In this document: positions 1 through 10,315 of the stretch, in pieces
Numbering within the stretch: position 1 is the first letter of the stretch
How the letters are laid out: every line of letters starts with the position of its first letter
NCBI RefSeq assembly: GCF_004023625.1
Contig: NZ_RPDJ01000007.1
Coordinates: forward strand, 1 to 64,000
Source of the DNA: Streptomyces cavernae
GTDB taxonomy: Bacteria; Actinomycetota; Actinomycetes; Streptomycetales; Streptomycetaceae
Direction of reading: 5' to 3'
DNA length: 64,000 nucleotides
Notes under the pieces: generated by a model
The model's input: only the letters and a program-made list of their open reading frames with translations
Told to the model about the DNA's origin: nothing
Database searches by the model: none
Made by a program: the position numbers and the translations under genes

Positions 1-1862
1 GCCCCGCCCGGCGCCCCACCGCGCCCCGCCCCGCCGCGCCGCGCCCGCTGCGCCTCGGCAGCCCCCGTCCCCGGCTGCGCATGGTCGGCCTGGCGCTCAC
101 CCTGGTGCTGCTCGCGTTCGTGGTACGGCTGCTGCAGGTACAGGCCGTGGACGCCGACACCTATGCCGCCAAGGCCCAGCAGAACCGCTATCTGACCCAC
201 ACCCTGGCCGCCGAGCGCGGCGGCATCACCGACCGCAACGGCGTGGAACTCGCGACCAGCGTGGACGCGTACGACATCACGGCCGACCCCACGATGTTCA
301 CGAGGAAGGCGCTCGAGGTCGGCGACGGACCCGAACAGGCCGCGGCGCTGCTCGGCCCCATCCTCGGCCAGGACACCGCCGAGCTGACCAGGAAGCTGAA
401 GACCCGGGACACCCAGTACGTGCTGCTGGCCCGGCGGCAGACCCCCCAGGTCTGGAAGCAGATCAAGGACCTGAAGAGCACCCTCGCCGACAAGGCGCAA
501 GCGGACCCCGACACCGCCAACGTCCTCGCGGGCGTCTTCCAGGAACCCACCAGCAAGCGCGTCTACCCGGGCGGCGACCTCGCCGCCGCGCTGCTGGGCT
601 GGGTCAACGCCGACGGCAAGGGCGGCGGCGGCCTCGAGGCGCAGCTGAACGAGGAACTGACCGGCAAGGACGGCAAGATCCGGTACGCCCAGTCCGGCGG
701 ACGCCAGGTGCCCACCGCCGGCTCCACCGAGACCCCCGCCGTACCGGGGGAGGAGGTCGAGCTCACCCTCGACCGGGACATCCAGTGGGCCGCGCAGAAC
801 GCCATCACCGACCAGGTGAAGAAGTCCAAGGCGGACCGCGGGTACGTGATCGTGCAGGACACGAGGACCGGCGAGGTCCTCGCCATGGCCAACGCACCCG
901 GCTTCGACCCCAACGACCTGTCGACGGCCGACGCGGACGCCCTGCGCAACGCGGCCGTCGAGGACGCCTACGAGCCCGGCTCCACCGCCAAGGTCATGTC
1001 GATGGCCGCCGTCCTGGAGGAGAACGCGGCGACGCCCGCCACGCACGTCACCGTGCCCAACCGGCTGCAGCGCGGCGACCGGCTCTTCAAGGACGACATC
1101 GAACACCCGACCTGGTACCTGACCCTCAACGGTGTCCTCGCCAAATCCAGCAACATCGGCACCATCCTGGCCACCGGCCAGCTGGGCGAGACCCAGCCGC
1201 AGGCCAACCGGGTCCTCCACTCGTACCTGCGCAAGTTCGGCATCGGCAGGCCCACCGGACTCGGCCTCCCGGGGGAGACCTCCGGCATCCTCGCGGCCCC
1301 CGACAAGTGGTCCACCTCACAGCAGTACACGATCCCCTTCGGACAGGGCGTGTCGATCAACGCCATGCAGGCGGCCTCCGTCTACTCGACGATCGCCAAC
1401 GGCGGCGTACGTGTCGAACCCACACTGGTGCGCGGCACCAAGGGACCCGACGGACGTTTCACACCCGCACCCAAGCCCGGGAAGACCAGGGTCGTCAGCG
1501 AGAAGACGGCGAAGACCCTCGCGCAGATGTTGGAGTCCGTCGTGGACGACCAGGAGGGCACCGGCACCAAGGCCCGTATCCCCGGCTACCGGGTCGCGGG
1601 CAAGACGGGTACGGCCAACCGCGTGGATCCGGCCACCGGCAAGTACCGCGGTTACACGTCCTCGTTCGCGGGGTTCGCCCCGGCGGACAACCCGCGGATC
1701 ACCGTCTACTGCGCGATCCAGAACGCCACCAAGGGCAGCTACTTCGGCGGTCAGATCTGCGGACCCGTGTACAAGCAGGTGATGGAGTTCGCCCTGAAGA
1801 CGCTTCAAGTACCACCGACCGGTGCCAAGCCCGCCCGGCTGCCCGTCACCTTCACCCCCTGA
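1..1862 (+). CDS. ftsI: FtsI (PBP3-type) division transpeptidase, 5' truncated
   Basis: Septal peptidoglycan D,D-transpeptidase of the divisome, working with FtsW at the membrane. The reading frame (codons from base 3) is open to the window edge and encodes a Pro/Arg-rich cytoplasmic tail before the membrane anchor, so the true start lies upstream; the first internal ATG is at 81. Numbered from that ATG, the anchor is about residues 2-20, and the three transpeptidase motifs are visible: STAK at 301-304 (catalytic Ser301), SSN at 356-358 and KTG at 508-510. It heads the wall-synthesis operon and is followed by murE. Just after the stop, an imperfect direct repeat of about 24 bp (1887-1910 and 1920-1942) fills the spacer. 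Confidence 0.95.
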   Translation, partial: PARRPTAPRPAAPRPLRLGSPRPRLRMVGLALTLVLLAFVVRLLQVQAVDADTYAAKAQQNRYLTHTLAAERGGITDRNGVELATSVDAYDITADPTMFTRKALEVGDGPEQAAALLGPILGQDTAELTRKLKTRDTQYVLLARRQTPQVWKQIKDLKSTLADKAQADPDTANVLAGVFQEPTSKRVYPGGDLAAALLGWVNADGKGGGGLEAQLNEELTGKDGKIRYAQSGGRQVPTAGSTETPAVPGEEVELTLDRDIQWAAQNAITDQVKKSKADRGYVIVQDTRTGEVLAMANAPGFDPNDLSTADADALRNAAVEDAYEPGSTAKVMSMAAVLEENAATPATHVTVPNRLQRGDRLFKDDIEHPTWYLTLNGVLAKSSNIGTILATGQLGETQPQANRVLHSYLRKFGIGRPTGLGLPGETSGILAAPDKWSTSQQYTIPFGQGVSINAMQAASVYSTIANGGVRVEPTLVRGTKGPDGRFTPAPKPGKTRVVSEKTAKTLAQMLESVVDDQEGTGTKARIPGYRVAGKTGTANRVDPATGKYRGYTSSFAGFAPADNPRITVYCAIQNATKGSYFGGQICGPVYKQVMEFALKTLQVPPTGAKPARLPVTFTP

Positions 1863-2141
1863 GCCGGGAACCAGCCACGAACAGCCGGGGAAGCAGTCCG
1901 GGAACCCACCGGAAACCCCGGGGAGCAGTCCGGAAACCCACCAGGTACAGCCAACGACGCCCTCAGGAACCAGCTCGTGACAACGAATACCCCCGACCCC
2001 GGGAACCACGGCACGCAACCCGCCCCGCCCGCGCCGGACAGCGCTCCGCGCGGGCGACCGTTTAGCTCCGGCGGGGGTGCGCCCGGTACGCTCACCGCCG
2101 TGCCACACGCTGATCAGTCCCCCACCCCCCAGAAGGCTCCT

Positions 2142-3662
2142 GTGACGTTCCCGGGACCGCCACGGCCGGTCCGGGTCTCCGCAACACCCCTCGCGGAGCT
2201 CGCCGATCAGCTGGGTGCCGCCGAGCCGGAGGGAACCGCCGAGGTCACGGGCATCACCCATGACTCACGCGCGGTGCGCCCAGGCGACCTGTACGCCGCG
2301 CTGCCCGGCGCCCGTCTGCATGGAGCCGACTTCGTGACCCAGGCGGCCGGCCTCGGCGCCGCCGCCGTGCTCACCGACCCGACGGGCGCCGAACGCGCCG
2401 CGGCCACCGGACTGCCGGTCCTCGTCGTGGACGACCCGCGGGGGCGGATGGGCGAGCTGGCGGCCACGATCTACGGACACCCCGGACGCGATCTCCTCCA
2501 GATCGGCATCACCGGTACCTCCGGCAAGACCACCACCGCCTATCTCGTCGAGGGCGGTCTGAAGACCTTCCGCAGCACCGGGCTGATCGGCACGGTCGAG
2601 ATGCGCATCGGCGACGAACGCATCAAGTCCGAGCGCACCACCCCCGAAGCCACCGATCTGCAGGCCCTGTTCGCGGTCATGCGTGAGCGCGGGGTGGACG
2701 CCGTGGCGATGGAGGTGTCCAGTCACGCCCTGGTCCTCGGCCGGGTCGACGGCTGTGTCTTCGACATCGCCGTCTTCACCAACCTCAGCCCGGAACACAT
2801 GGAGTTCCACTCCGACATGGAGGACTACTTCCGGGCCAAGGCGCAGCTGTTCACGCCGAAACGCAGCCGGCAGGGCGTGGTCAACTTCGACGACGAGTAC
2901 GGGCGCAGGCTCGTCGAGGAAGCCACCGTCCCCGTGGTGACGTTCTCCGCGGAGGGCCACCCGGACGCCGACTGGCGGGCCGAGGACGTCCAGGTGGGAC
3001 CCCTGGACTCGGCGTTCACCGTCGTCGGCCCGAAGGGCGAGCGGATCACGGCGAAGTCGCCCCTCGCCGGTCCCTTCAACGTCGCCAACACGCTCGCCGC
3101 GATCGTCGCCCTCGCCACCGCCGGACTCGACCCGCAGCACGCCGCCGACGGCGTAGCCGCCGTACCGGGCGTCCCGGGCCGGCTGGAGCGTGTGGACGCC
3201 GGCCAGCCGTATCTCGCGGTCGTCGACTACGCGCACAAGACCGACGCGGTGGAATCCGTCCTGCGGGCCCTGCGCAAGGTCACCGAGGGCAGGCTGCACG
3301 TCGTGCTCGGCTGCGGCGGCGACCGTGACAGGACCAAGCGGATGCCGATGGGCGCGGCCGTGGCACGGCTCGCCGACACCGCCGTACTGACCTCCGACAA
3401 CCCCCGCTCCGAGGATCCGCTCGCGATCCTCGCCACCATGCTCGCGGGCGCGGCCGAGGTGCCGGCGCACGAGCGCGGCGAGGTACAGGTCTTCGAGGAC
3501 CGGGCCGCCGCCATCGCCGCCGCCGTGGCCCGTGCCCGGCCCGGTGACACGGTGCTGGTCGCGGGCAAGGGCCACGAGCAGGGCCAGGACATCGCCGGCG
3601 TGATTCGTCCCTTCGACGACCGCCAGGTGCTTCGCGAAGCTATCCAGCAGACCCAGGGATGA
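2142..3662 (+). CDS. murE: UDP-MurNAc-tripeptide synthetase MurE
   Basis: Adds the third-position diamino acid to UDP-MurNAc-L-Ala-D-Glu in the cytoplasm; in streptomycetes this is LL-diaminopimelate. From GTG 2142 (506 aa) the Mur-ligase ATP loop GITGTSGKTT is at residues 122-131 and the diaminopimelate-recognition motif DNPR at 419-422. The start is ambiguous: the frame is open back to GTG 1977 (561 aa), but the extra 55 residues are Pro/Gly-rich, whereas GTG 2142 has AGAAGG five bases upstream and gives a length close to the family norm. A possible -10 box TACGCT (2087-2092) would place a promoter between the two starts. murF begins 4 bases after the stop. Confidence 0.95.
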   Translation: MTFPGPPRPVRVSATPLAELADQLGAAEPEGTAEVTGITHDSRAVRPGDLYAALPGARLHGADFVTQAAGLGAAAVLTDPTGAERAAATGLPVLVVDDPRGRMGELAATIYGHPGRDLLQIGITGTSGKTTTAYLVEGGLKTFRSTGLIGTVEMRIGDERIKSERTTPEATDLQALFAVMRERGVDAVAMEVSSHALVLGRVDGCVFDIAVFTNLSPEHMEFHSDMEDYFRAKAQLFTPKRSRQGVVNFDDEYGRRLVEEATVPVVTFSAEGHPDADWRAEDVQVGPLDSAFTVVGPKGERITAKSPLAGPFNVANTLAAIVALATAGLDPQHAADGVAAVPGVPGRLERVDAGQPYLAVVDYAHKTDAVESVLRALRKVTEGRLHVVLGCGGDRDRTKRMPMGAAVARLADTAVLTSDNPRSEDPLAILATMLAGAAEVPAHERGEVQVFEDRAAAIAAAVARARPGDTVLVAGKGHEQGQDIAGVIRPFDDRQVLREAIQQTQG

Positions 3663-3666
3663 ACTT

Positions 3667-5082
3667 GTGATCGCCCTCTCTCTCGCCGAGATCGCAGCTG
3701 TCGTCGGCGGGCAGACGCACGACATACCGGATCCGGAGTCCGTACATGTCACCGGACCTGTCGTCCGGGATTCCCGTGAGGTGGAACCGGGGTGCCTCTT
3801 CGTCGCCTTCGTGGGCGAGCGCGTGGACGGCCACGACTTCGCCGCGGCCGTTGTCGAGGCGGGTGCGGCAGCCGTGCTGGCGTCCCGCCCCGTCGGTGTG
3901 CCCGCCGTCGTCGTGGACGACGTCCAGCGGGCCCTGGGGGCACTGGCACGCCATGTCGTGGCGCGGCTCGGCACGACCCTCATCGCCCTCACCGGCTCCG
4001 CGGGCAAGACCAGCACCAAGGACCTGATCGCGCAGGTGCTGCGGCGCAAGGCGCCGACGGTCTTCACCCCCGGTTCGCTGAACAACGAGATCGGGCTGCC
4101 GCTGACGGCGCTCAGTGCCACCGAGGAGACGAAATTCCTCGTCCTGGAGATGGGCGCCCGGGGCATCGGCCACATCCGCTACCTCACGGACCTGACGCCC
4201 CCGAAGGTCGGCCTGGTGCTCAACGTCGGCACCGCCCACATCGGCGAGTTCGGCGGCCGCGAGCAGATCGCCCAGGCGAAGGGCGAACTGGTCGAGGGCC
4301 TCCCCGAGGACGGCGCGGCGATCCTCAACGCCGACGATCCGCTCGTCCGCGCCATGGCCTCGCGGACCAAGGCCCGGGTGATCCTCTTCGGTGAGTCCGG
4401 CGAAGCGGACGTACGCGCCGAGAACGTACGTCTCACAGAGGGCGGACAGCCCGCCTTCACGCTTCACACACCCTCCGGGTGCAGTGACGTGACCATGCGC
4501 CTGTACGGTGAGCACCACGTGTCGAACGCGCTCGCCGCGGCCGCCGTCGCCCATGAGCTGGGCATGTCCGCAGACGAGATCGCCGTCGCGCTCTCCGAGG
4601 CGGGCTCCCTCTCCCGCTGGCGGATGGAGGTCACCGAGCGCCCGGACGGCGTGACGATCGTCAACGACGCCTACAACGCGAACCCCGAGTCCATGCGGGC
4701 CGCCCTCAGGGCGCTGGCGGCCATGGGCAAAGCCGCACAGGCACGAGGGGGCCGCACGTGGGCGGTGCTCGGCAAGATGGCCGAGCTCGGGGACGAGGCG
4801 CTCGCCGAGCACGACGCGGTCGGACGGCTCGCCGTCCGGCTCAACGTCAGCAAGCTCGTCGCGGTCGGGGACAGGGAAGCGTCCTGGCTGCAACTGGGCG
4901 CATATAACGAGGGTTCGTGGGGTGAGGAGTCGGTGCACGTGTCCGACGCACAGGCGGCGATCGACCTGTTGCGCAGCGAGTTGCGCCCGGGCGACGTCGT
5001 GCTCGTGAAGGCGTCCAGGTCGGTCGGACTTGAAGGAGTGGCGCAGGCGCTCCTCGAGAGCGGCGCCGAGGGTGAGGTCTGA
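3667..5082 (+). CDS. murF: UDP-MurNAc-tripeptide:D-Ala-D-Ala ligase MurF
   Basis: ATP-dependent cytoplasmic ligase that completes the UDP-MurNAc-pentapeptide. GTG start, 471 aa, a normal family length. The N-terminal uridine-binding region is followed by the Mur-ligase P-loop TGSAGKT at residues 109-115, the central-domain EMGARG segment and the NDAYNANPES motif of the C-terminal domain. It starts 4 bases downstream of murE and is followed 6 bases later by mraY, so the genes are almost certainly cotranscribed. Confidence 0.96.
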   Translation: MIALSLAEIAAVVGGQTHDIPDPESVHVTGPVVRDSREVEPGCLFVAFVGERVDGHDFAAAVVEAGAAAVLASRPVGVPAVVVDDVQRALGALARHVVARLGTTLIALTGSAGKTSTKDLIAQVLRRKAPTVFTPGSLNNEIGLPLTALSATEETKFLVLEMGARGIGHIRYLTDLTPPKVGLVLNVGTAHIGEFGGREQIAQAKGELVEGLPEDGAAILNADDPLVRAMASRTKARVILFGESGEADVRAENVRLTEGGQPAFTLHTPSGCSDVTMRLYGEHHVSNALAAAAVAHELGMSADEIAVALSEAGSLSRWRMEVTERPDGVTIVNDAYNANPESMRAALRALAAMGKAAQARGGRTWAVLGKMAELGDEALAEHDAVGRLAVRLNVSKLVAVGDREASWLQLGAYNEGSWGEESVHVSDAQAAIDLLRSELRPGDVVLVKASRSVGLEGVAQALLESGAEGEV

Positions 5083-5088
5083 CGCCCG

Positions 5089-6162
5089 ATGATGAAGCAG
5101 ATCCTGTTCGCAGGAGTCATTGGCCTCTTCCTGACCCTCGTCGGCACCCCGCTGCTGATCAAGCTGCTGGCCCGCAAGGGCTACGGCCAGTACATCCGCG
5201 ACGACGGCCCGCGCGAGCACCACCACAAGCGCGGTACGCCGACCATGGGTGGCATCGCCTTCATCCTCGCCACGGTCGCCGCCTATTTCCTGTCCAAGCT
5301 GATCACGGGCTACACACCGACCTTCTCGGGTCTGCTGGTGCTCGGGCTGATGGCGGGCATGGGCCTGGTCGGCTTCCTGGACGACTACATCAAGATCGTC
5401 AAGCGGCGTTCGCTGGGTCTGCGGGCCAAGGCGAAGATGGCCGGACAGCTGATCGTCGGTGTCGCCTTCGCGGTCCTCGCCCTGCAGTTCGAGGACGCCC
5501 GGGGCCAGACACCGGCCTCCACGAGGCTCTCCTTCGTGCAGGACTTCGGCTGGACCATCGGCCCCGTGCTGTTCGTGATCTGGGCGCTGTTCATGATCCT
5601 GGCGATGTCGAACGGCGTGAACCTGACCGACGGCCTGGACGGCCTCGCCACCGGTGCCTCCGTGCTGGTCTTCGGCGCGTACACCTTCATCGGCGTCTGG
5701 CAGTTCCAGGAGTCCTGCGCCAACACGGAGACGCTGACCAACCCGTCCGCCTGTTACGAGGTGCGAGATCCGCTGGATCTCGCCATCGTCGCCTCCGCGC
5801 TCATGGGCGCCTGTCTCGGCTTCCTGTGGTGGAACACCTCACCGGCGAAGATCTTCATGGGTGACACCGGTTCGCTGGCCCTCGGCGGCGCGCTCGCCGG
5901 CCTCGCGATCTGCTCCCGCACGGAGCTGCTGCTCGCCCTCCTCGGCGGTCTGTTCGTCCTGATCACCATGTCGGTCGTCATCCAGGTCGGCTCCTTCCGC
6001 CTCACCGGCAAGCGCGTCTTCCGCATGGCACCGCTCCAGCACCACTTCGAGCTCAAGGGCTGGTCGGAGGTGCTCGTGGTGGTCCGCTTCTGGATCATTC
6101 AGGGCATCTGTGTGATCGTCGGACTTGGCATCTTCTACGCGGGATGGGCGGCCGACAAGTGA
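5089..6162 (+). CDS. mraY: Phospho-MurNAc-pentapeptide transferase MraY
   Basis: Integral membrane enzyme that transfers phospho-MurNAc-pentapeptide to undecaprenyl phosphate, forming lipid I. 357 aa with about ten hydrophobic segments. Diagnostic motifs are the Asp pair D98-D99 in GFLDDYIK, the NLTDGLDGL loop (D181, D184) and the late PLQHHFE motif on a cytoplasmic loop. GGTGAGG at about 5070-5076 is the likely ribosome site; a second ATG follows immediately at 5092. murD overlaps its stop codon. Confidence 0.97.
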   Translation: MMKQILFAGVIGLFLTLVGTPLLIKLLARKGYGQYIRDDGPREHHHKRGTPTMGGIAFILATVAAYFLSKLITGYTPTFSGLLVLGLMAGMGLVGFLDDYIKIVKRRSLGLRAKAKMAGQLIVGVAFAVLALQFEDARGQTPASTRLSFVQDFGWTIGPVLFVIWALFMILAMSNGVNLTDGLDGLATGASVLVFGAYTFIGVWQFQESCANTETLTNPSACYEVRDPLDLAIVASALMGACLGFLWWNTSPAKIFMGDTGSLALGGALAGLAICSRTELLLALLGGLFVLITMSVVIQVGSFRLTGKRVFRMAPLQHHFELKGWSEVLVVVRFWIIQGICVIVGLGIFYAGWAADK

Positions 6163-7586
6163 CCGACTGGCAGGGGAGCGACTGGGCGGGCAGGCACGTC
6201 ACCGTCGCCGGGCTCGGCGTCTCGGGCCTCCCGGCGGCCAAGGTGCTGCACGGCCTCGGCGCCGTCGTCACGGTCGTCAACGACGGCGACGACGACCGCG
6301 CCCGGGCACAGGCCGAGGAACTCCAGGCGCTCGGGGTCACCGTGCGTATTGGCGACGGCGCGACCCTGCCCGAGGGCACCGAACTGATCGTGACCGCTCC
6401 CGGCTGGCGGCCGGACAAGCCGTTGTTCGCGGCGGCGGAGGCGGCCGGCGTGCCGGTCTGGGGCGACGTGGAACTCGCCTGGCGGCTCAGGGGGCCCGAC
6501 GCCCCGCCCTGGCTCGCCGTCACCGGCACCAACGGCAAGACCACCACCGTGCAGATGCTCGCCTCGATCCTGAAGGCGGCCGGGCTGCGCACGGCGGCCG
6601 TCGGCAACATCGGCGTCTCACTGCTCGATGCCGTGCTCGGCGACGAGACCTACGACGTCCTGGCCGTCGAGTTGTCGAGCTACCAGCTCCACTGGGCTCC
6701 CTCGCTGCGCGCCCACTCGGCGGCCGTGCTCAACCTCGCCCCCGACCACCTCGACTGGCACGGCTCCATGGAGGCCTACGCCACCGACAAGGGCCGTATC
6801 TACGAGGGCAATCGCATCGCCTGCGTCTACAACACGGCCGACAAGGCCACCGAGGACCTGGTGCGCGAGGCGGACGTCGAGGAGGGCTGCCGGGCCATCG
6901 GCTTCACGCTCGGCACGCCCGGACCCTCCCAACTCGGCGTCGTCGACGGCATCCTGGTCGACCGCGCGTTCGTGGAGAACCGGCAGAAGAACGCCCAGGA
7001 ACTCGCCCACGTCTCCGACGTCAACCCGCCCGCGCCGCACAACATCGCCAACGCACTGGCCGCGGCCGCGCTGGCCCGCGCCTACGGGGTGCCCGCACAG
7101 GCCGTACGGGACGGCCTCAGGGCCTTCACCCCCGACGCCCACCGGATCGCACACGTCGCCGACATCGACCAGGTCGCGTACGTCGACGACTCCAAGGCCA
7201 CCAACACCCATGCCGCGGAGGCCTCCTTGGCGGCGTATCCGTCGATCGTGTGGATCGCGGGCGGGCTCGCCAAGGGGGCGACCTTCGACGAACTGGTCGC
7301 CAAGTCGGCAAAGCGACTTCGCGGGGCGGTGCTGATCGGCGCGGACCGCGCGCTGATCCGCGAGGCGCTCGCGCGACACGCGCCCGAGGTACCCGTGGTG
7401 GACCTCGAGCGGACCGACACTGGGGCGATGCTCGCGGCTGTCCGGGAGGCCGCGCGGATCGCTCGCGCGGGCGACACGGTGCTGCTGGCGCCCGCCTGTG
7501 CCTCCATGGACATGTTCGTCAACTACAACCAGCGCGGGGACGCGTTCGCGGATGCCGTTCGTGAGCTCGGCTCCGCAAGCGCCTGA
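6159..7586 (+). CDS. murD: UDP-MurNAc-L-Ala:D-Glu ligase MurD
   Basis: ATP-dependent ligase that adds D-glutamate to UDP-MurNAc-L-Ala. The Rossmann-like start ([15 protein letters not shown]), the P-loop TGTNGKTTT and the DDSKATN motif near the C-terminal domain identify it. I choose GTG 6159, which overlaps the mraY stop as GTGA and has GGGATGGG about ten bases upstream, giving 475 aa; an in-frame ATG at 6144 would add five residues and a longer overlap. The overlap implies translational coupling to mraY. A 187-base spacer separates it from ftsW. Confidence 0.96.
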   Translation: MTDWQGSDWAGRHVTVAGLGVSGLPAAKVLHGLGAVVTVVNDGDDDRARAQAEELQALGVTVRIGDGATLPEGTELIVTAPGWRPDKPLFAAAEAAGVPVWGDVELAWRLRGPDAPPWLAVTGTNGKTTTVQMLASILKAAGLRTAAVGNIGVSLLDAVLGDETYDVLAVELSSYQLHWAPSLRAHSAAVLNLAPDHLDWHGSMEAYATDKGRIYEGNRIACVYNTADKATEDLVREADVEEGCRAIGFTLGTPGPSQLGVVDGILVDRAFVENRQKNAQELAHVSDVNPPAPHNIANALAAAALARAYGVPAQAVRDGLRAFTPDAHRIAHVADIDQVAYVDDSKATNTHAAEASLAAYPSIVWIAGGLAKGATFDELVAKSAKRLRGAVLIGADRALIREALARHAPEVPVVDLERTDTGAMLAAVREAARIARAGDTVLLAPACASMDMFVNYNQRGDAFADAVRELGSASA

Positions 7587-7773
7587 CGGCGGGGCCGAGC
7601 CGGTCCGGGCGCGCCCGGGACCCTGTGGGAGGGACGCGTGACGCCATCGTGGTCGGTGCTTCGGGGACGGCTGCCCGCGGGCCGCACGGCGCCGGCCCGG
7701 CCCTCCACCGAGCCCGCACGGGCCGGCGCGGCGGTCACCCCGGATCGCACCCGCGCGGTGGACAGGGGCGCTG

Positions 7774-9129
7774 ATGGCCAGTAGCCGTACCGGCCGTCCC
7801 CCGGCTCCGCGCGCCTCCGGACGGTCCGCCACGCCCCGCACGCCGGGCGAGAACCCGGTGCGGCGGCTGGTCCTGCGGGCCCGGCGTGCCTGGGACCGGC
7901 CGCTGACCGCTTACTACCTGATCCTCGGCGGCAGTGTGCTGATCACCGTGCTCGGACTGGTGATGGTGTACTCGGCGTCGCAGATCAAGGCCCTGCAACT
8001 GTCGCTGCCGGGGTCGTACTTCTTTCGCAAACAGTTCCTGGCCGCCGTTCTCGGGGCCGTGCTGCTGCTGATCGCCTCGCGGATGCCGTCCAAGCTGCAC
8101 CGGGCGCTGGCCTATCCGATACTCGCGGGATCCGTGTTTCTCATGGTGCTGGTGCAGGTGCCGGGGATAGGGATGTCCGTCAACGGCAACCAGAACTGGA
8201 TCTCCATCGTCGGCCCCTTCCAGCTCCAGCCCAGTGAGTTCGGCAAGCTGGCGCTCGTCCTGTGGGGCGCGGACCTGCTCGCCCGCAAGCAGGACAAGCG
8301 GCTGCTGACCCAGTGGAAGCACATGCTGGTGCCGCTGGTTCCGGCGGCGTTCCTGCTGCTCGGGCTGATCATGCTCGGCGGCGACATGGGAACGGCGATC
8401 ATCCTGACCGCCATCCTGTTCGGCCTGCTGTGGCTGGCGGGGGCGCCCACCCGGCTCTTCGTCGGGGTGCTGGCCGTGGCCGCGCTGATCGGCGCACTGC
8501 TGATCAAGACCAGCTCCAACCGCATGGCCCGGCTCGCCTGCATCGGCGCCACCGACCCCGGCCCGAACGACCAGTGCTGGCAGGCCGTGCACGGCATCTA
8601 CGCCCTGGCCTCCGGCGGACTCTTCGGTTCCGGTCTCGGTGCCAGTGTGGAAAAATGGGGCCAACTCCCGGAAGCACACACCGACTTCATCTTCGCCGTC
8701 ACTGGTGAGGAACTGGGCCTCGCGGGGACGCTGTCGGTGCTGGCCCTGTTCGCGGCCCTAGGCTATGCGGGTATCCGCGTGGCCGGACGCACGGAGGACC
8801 CCTTCGTGAGGTATGCCGCGGGAGGCGTGACCACCTGGATCACCGCTCAGGCGGTGATCAACATCGGTGCGGTGCTCGGTCTGCTGCCGATCGCCGGTGT
8901 CCCGCTCCCGCTGTTCTCCTACGGGGGCTCCGCCCTGCTGCCGACCATGTTCGCCATCGGGTTGCTGATCGCCTTCGCGCGCGAGGACCCCGCTGCGCGG
9001 GCCGCGCTTGCGATGCGGCAACCTCGCTTTGGTAGAAAGCGGGCTGGAGGCTCCGGGAGAAACCGGAGTCCTCGGAGCTGGAACACGATGCGACGGCGCG
9101 CACCCGCGCGTTCGTCCGGAGAGCGGTGA
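7774..9129 (+). CDS. ftsW: FtsW, SEDS-family septal glycosyltransferase
   Basis: Polytopic membrane glycosyltransferase that polymerises lipid II at the septum with FtsI. 451 aa. A basic cytoplasmic tail of about 45 residues precedes about ten membrane segments. The family signature is seen in the GGLFGSGLG and EAHTDFIFAVTGEELG stretches and in the closing PLPLFSYGGSALLPTM segment. ATG 7774 has AGGGGCG upstream. A separate 48-codon ORF with a better ribosome site (7638-7784, other frame) overlaps this start by 11 bases. murG follows after 6 bases. The position in the dcw cluster favours FtsW over RodA. Confidence 0.96.
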   Translation: MASSRTGRPPAPRASGRSATPRTPGENPVRRLVLRARRAWDRPLTAYYLILGGSVLITVLGLVMVYSASQIKALQLSLPGSYFFRKQFLAAVLGAVLLLIASRMPSKLHRALAYPILAGSVFLMVLVQVPGIGMSVNGNQNWISIVGPFQLQPSEFGKLALVLWGADLLARKQDKRLLTQWKHMLVPLVPAAFLLLGLIMLGGDMGTAIILTAILFGLLWLAGAPTRLFVGVLAVAALIGALLIKTSSNRMARLACIGATDPGPNDQCWQAVHGIYALASGGLFGSGLGASVEKWGQLPEAHTDFIFAVTGEELGLAGTLSVLALFAALGYAGIRVAGRTEDPFVRYAAGGVTTWITAQAVINIGAVLGLLPIAGVPLPLFSYGGSALLPTMFAIGLLIAFAREDPAARAALAMRQPRFGRKRAGGSGRNRSPRSWNTMRRRAPARSSGER

Positions 9130-9135
9130 ATTTCG

Positions 9136-10230
9136 GTGCATGTCGTACTCGCCGGTGGGGGAACCGCCGGCCACATCGAGCCCGCGCTCGCCCTCGCGGA
9201 CGCCCTGCGCAGGCAGGACCCGACAGTGGGCATCACGGCCCTGGGCACGGAGCGCGGCCTTGAGACACGTCTCGTACCCGAGCGTGGCTACGAACTCGCG
9301 CTGATCCCCGCCGTTCCCCTGCCGCGCAAGCCCACCCCCGAGCTGATCACCGTCCCCGGACGGCTGCGCGGCACGATCAAGGCGGCCGAGCAGATCCTGG
9401 AGCGCACCAAGGCGGACGCCGTCGTCGGCTTCGGCGGCTACGTCGCCCTGCCCGGCTACCTCGCGGCCAAGCGGCTCGGTGTCCCGATCGTCGTCCACGA
9501 GGCCAACGCCCGGCCGGGCCTGGCCAACAAGATCGGTTCGCGGTACGCAGCCCAGGTCGCCGTCTCCACGCCCGACAGCAAGCTGCGCGACGCCCGTTAC
9601 ATCGGCATCCCGCTGCGCCGCTCCATCGCCACCCTCGACCGTGCGGCGATGCGCCCCCAGGCCCGCGCCGCCTTCGGCCTCGACCCCAACCTGCCCACGC
9701 TGCTGGTCTCCGGCGGCTCGCAGGGCGCCCGGCGGCTCAACGAGGTGATCCAGCAGGTCGCCCCGCTGCTCCAGCAGTCCGGCATCCAGATCCTGCACGC
9801 GGTCGGCCCGAAGAACGAACTGCCGCAGGTGCAGCAGATGCCGGGCATGCCCCCGTACCTGCCGGTACCGTATCTGGACCGGATGGACCTCGCGTACGCC
9901 GCCGCCGACATGATGCTCTGCCGCGCGGGCGCGATGACCGTCGCGGAGCTTTCCGCCGTGGGACTGCCGGCGGCCTACGTCCCGCTGCCCATCGGCAACG
10001 GCGAGCAACGGCTGAACGCCCAGCCGGTGGTCAAGGCGGGCGGCGGACTGCTGGTCGACGACGCGGAACTGACGCCGCAGTGGGTGCAGTCCCAGGTGGT
10101 GCCCGTGCTCACCAATCCGCACCGGCTGTACGAGATGTCCCGCGCCGCAAGCGAGTTCGGCCGCCGGGACGCCGACGACCTGCTTGTCGGCATGGTGTAC
10201 GAGGCGATCGCCTCGCGCCACCGTCGTTAG
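9136..10230 (+). CDS. murG: MurG, lipid II-forming GlcNAc transferase
   Basis: Membrane-associated GT28-type transferase that moves GlcNAc from UDP-GlcNAc onto lipid I. GTG start, 364 aa. The N-terminal lipid-acceptor loop GGGTAGHIEPAL lies at residues 7-18; the C-terminal nucleotide-sugar domain shows VSGGSQGA and the CRAGAMTVAE segment, both typical of MurG. It starts 6 bases after ftsW. An 85-base gap precedes ftsQ. Confidence 0.97.
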   Translation: MHVVLAGGGTAGHIEPALALADALRRQDPTVGITALGTERGLETRLVPERGYELALIPAVPLPRKPTPELITVPGRLRGTIKAAEQILERTKADAVVGFGGYVALPGYLAAKRLGVPIVVHEANARPGLANKIGSRYAAQVAVSTPDSKLRDARYIGIPLRRSIATLDRAAMRPQARAAFGLDPNLPTLLVSGGSQGARRLNEVIQQVAPLLQQSGIQILHAVGPKNELPQVQQMPGMPPYLPVPYLDRMDLAYAAADMMLCRAGAMTVAELSAVGLPAAYVPLPIGNGEQRLNAQPVVKAGGGLLVDDAELTPQWVQSQVVPVLTNPHRLYEMSRAASEFGRRDADDLLVGMVYEAIASRHRR

Positions 10231-10315
10231 CACGTCGGCGAGTGAGCCTCAGGGGCCGCCTGGACACCGGCACAAGCGCCCCGGAGGCGAACCGAGCCTG
10301 AAATGGGAGGGCAGC

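Noticed and set aside
2265-4175. 636-codon ORF on the minus strand across murE-murF
   Set aside because: Antisense frame kept open by high GC; lies fully over two clear wall-synthesis genes and shows no domain.
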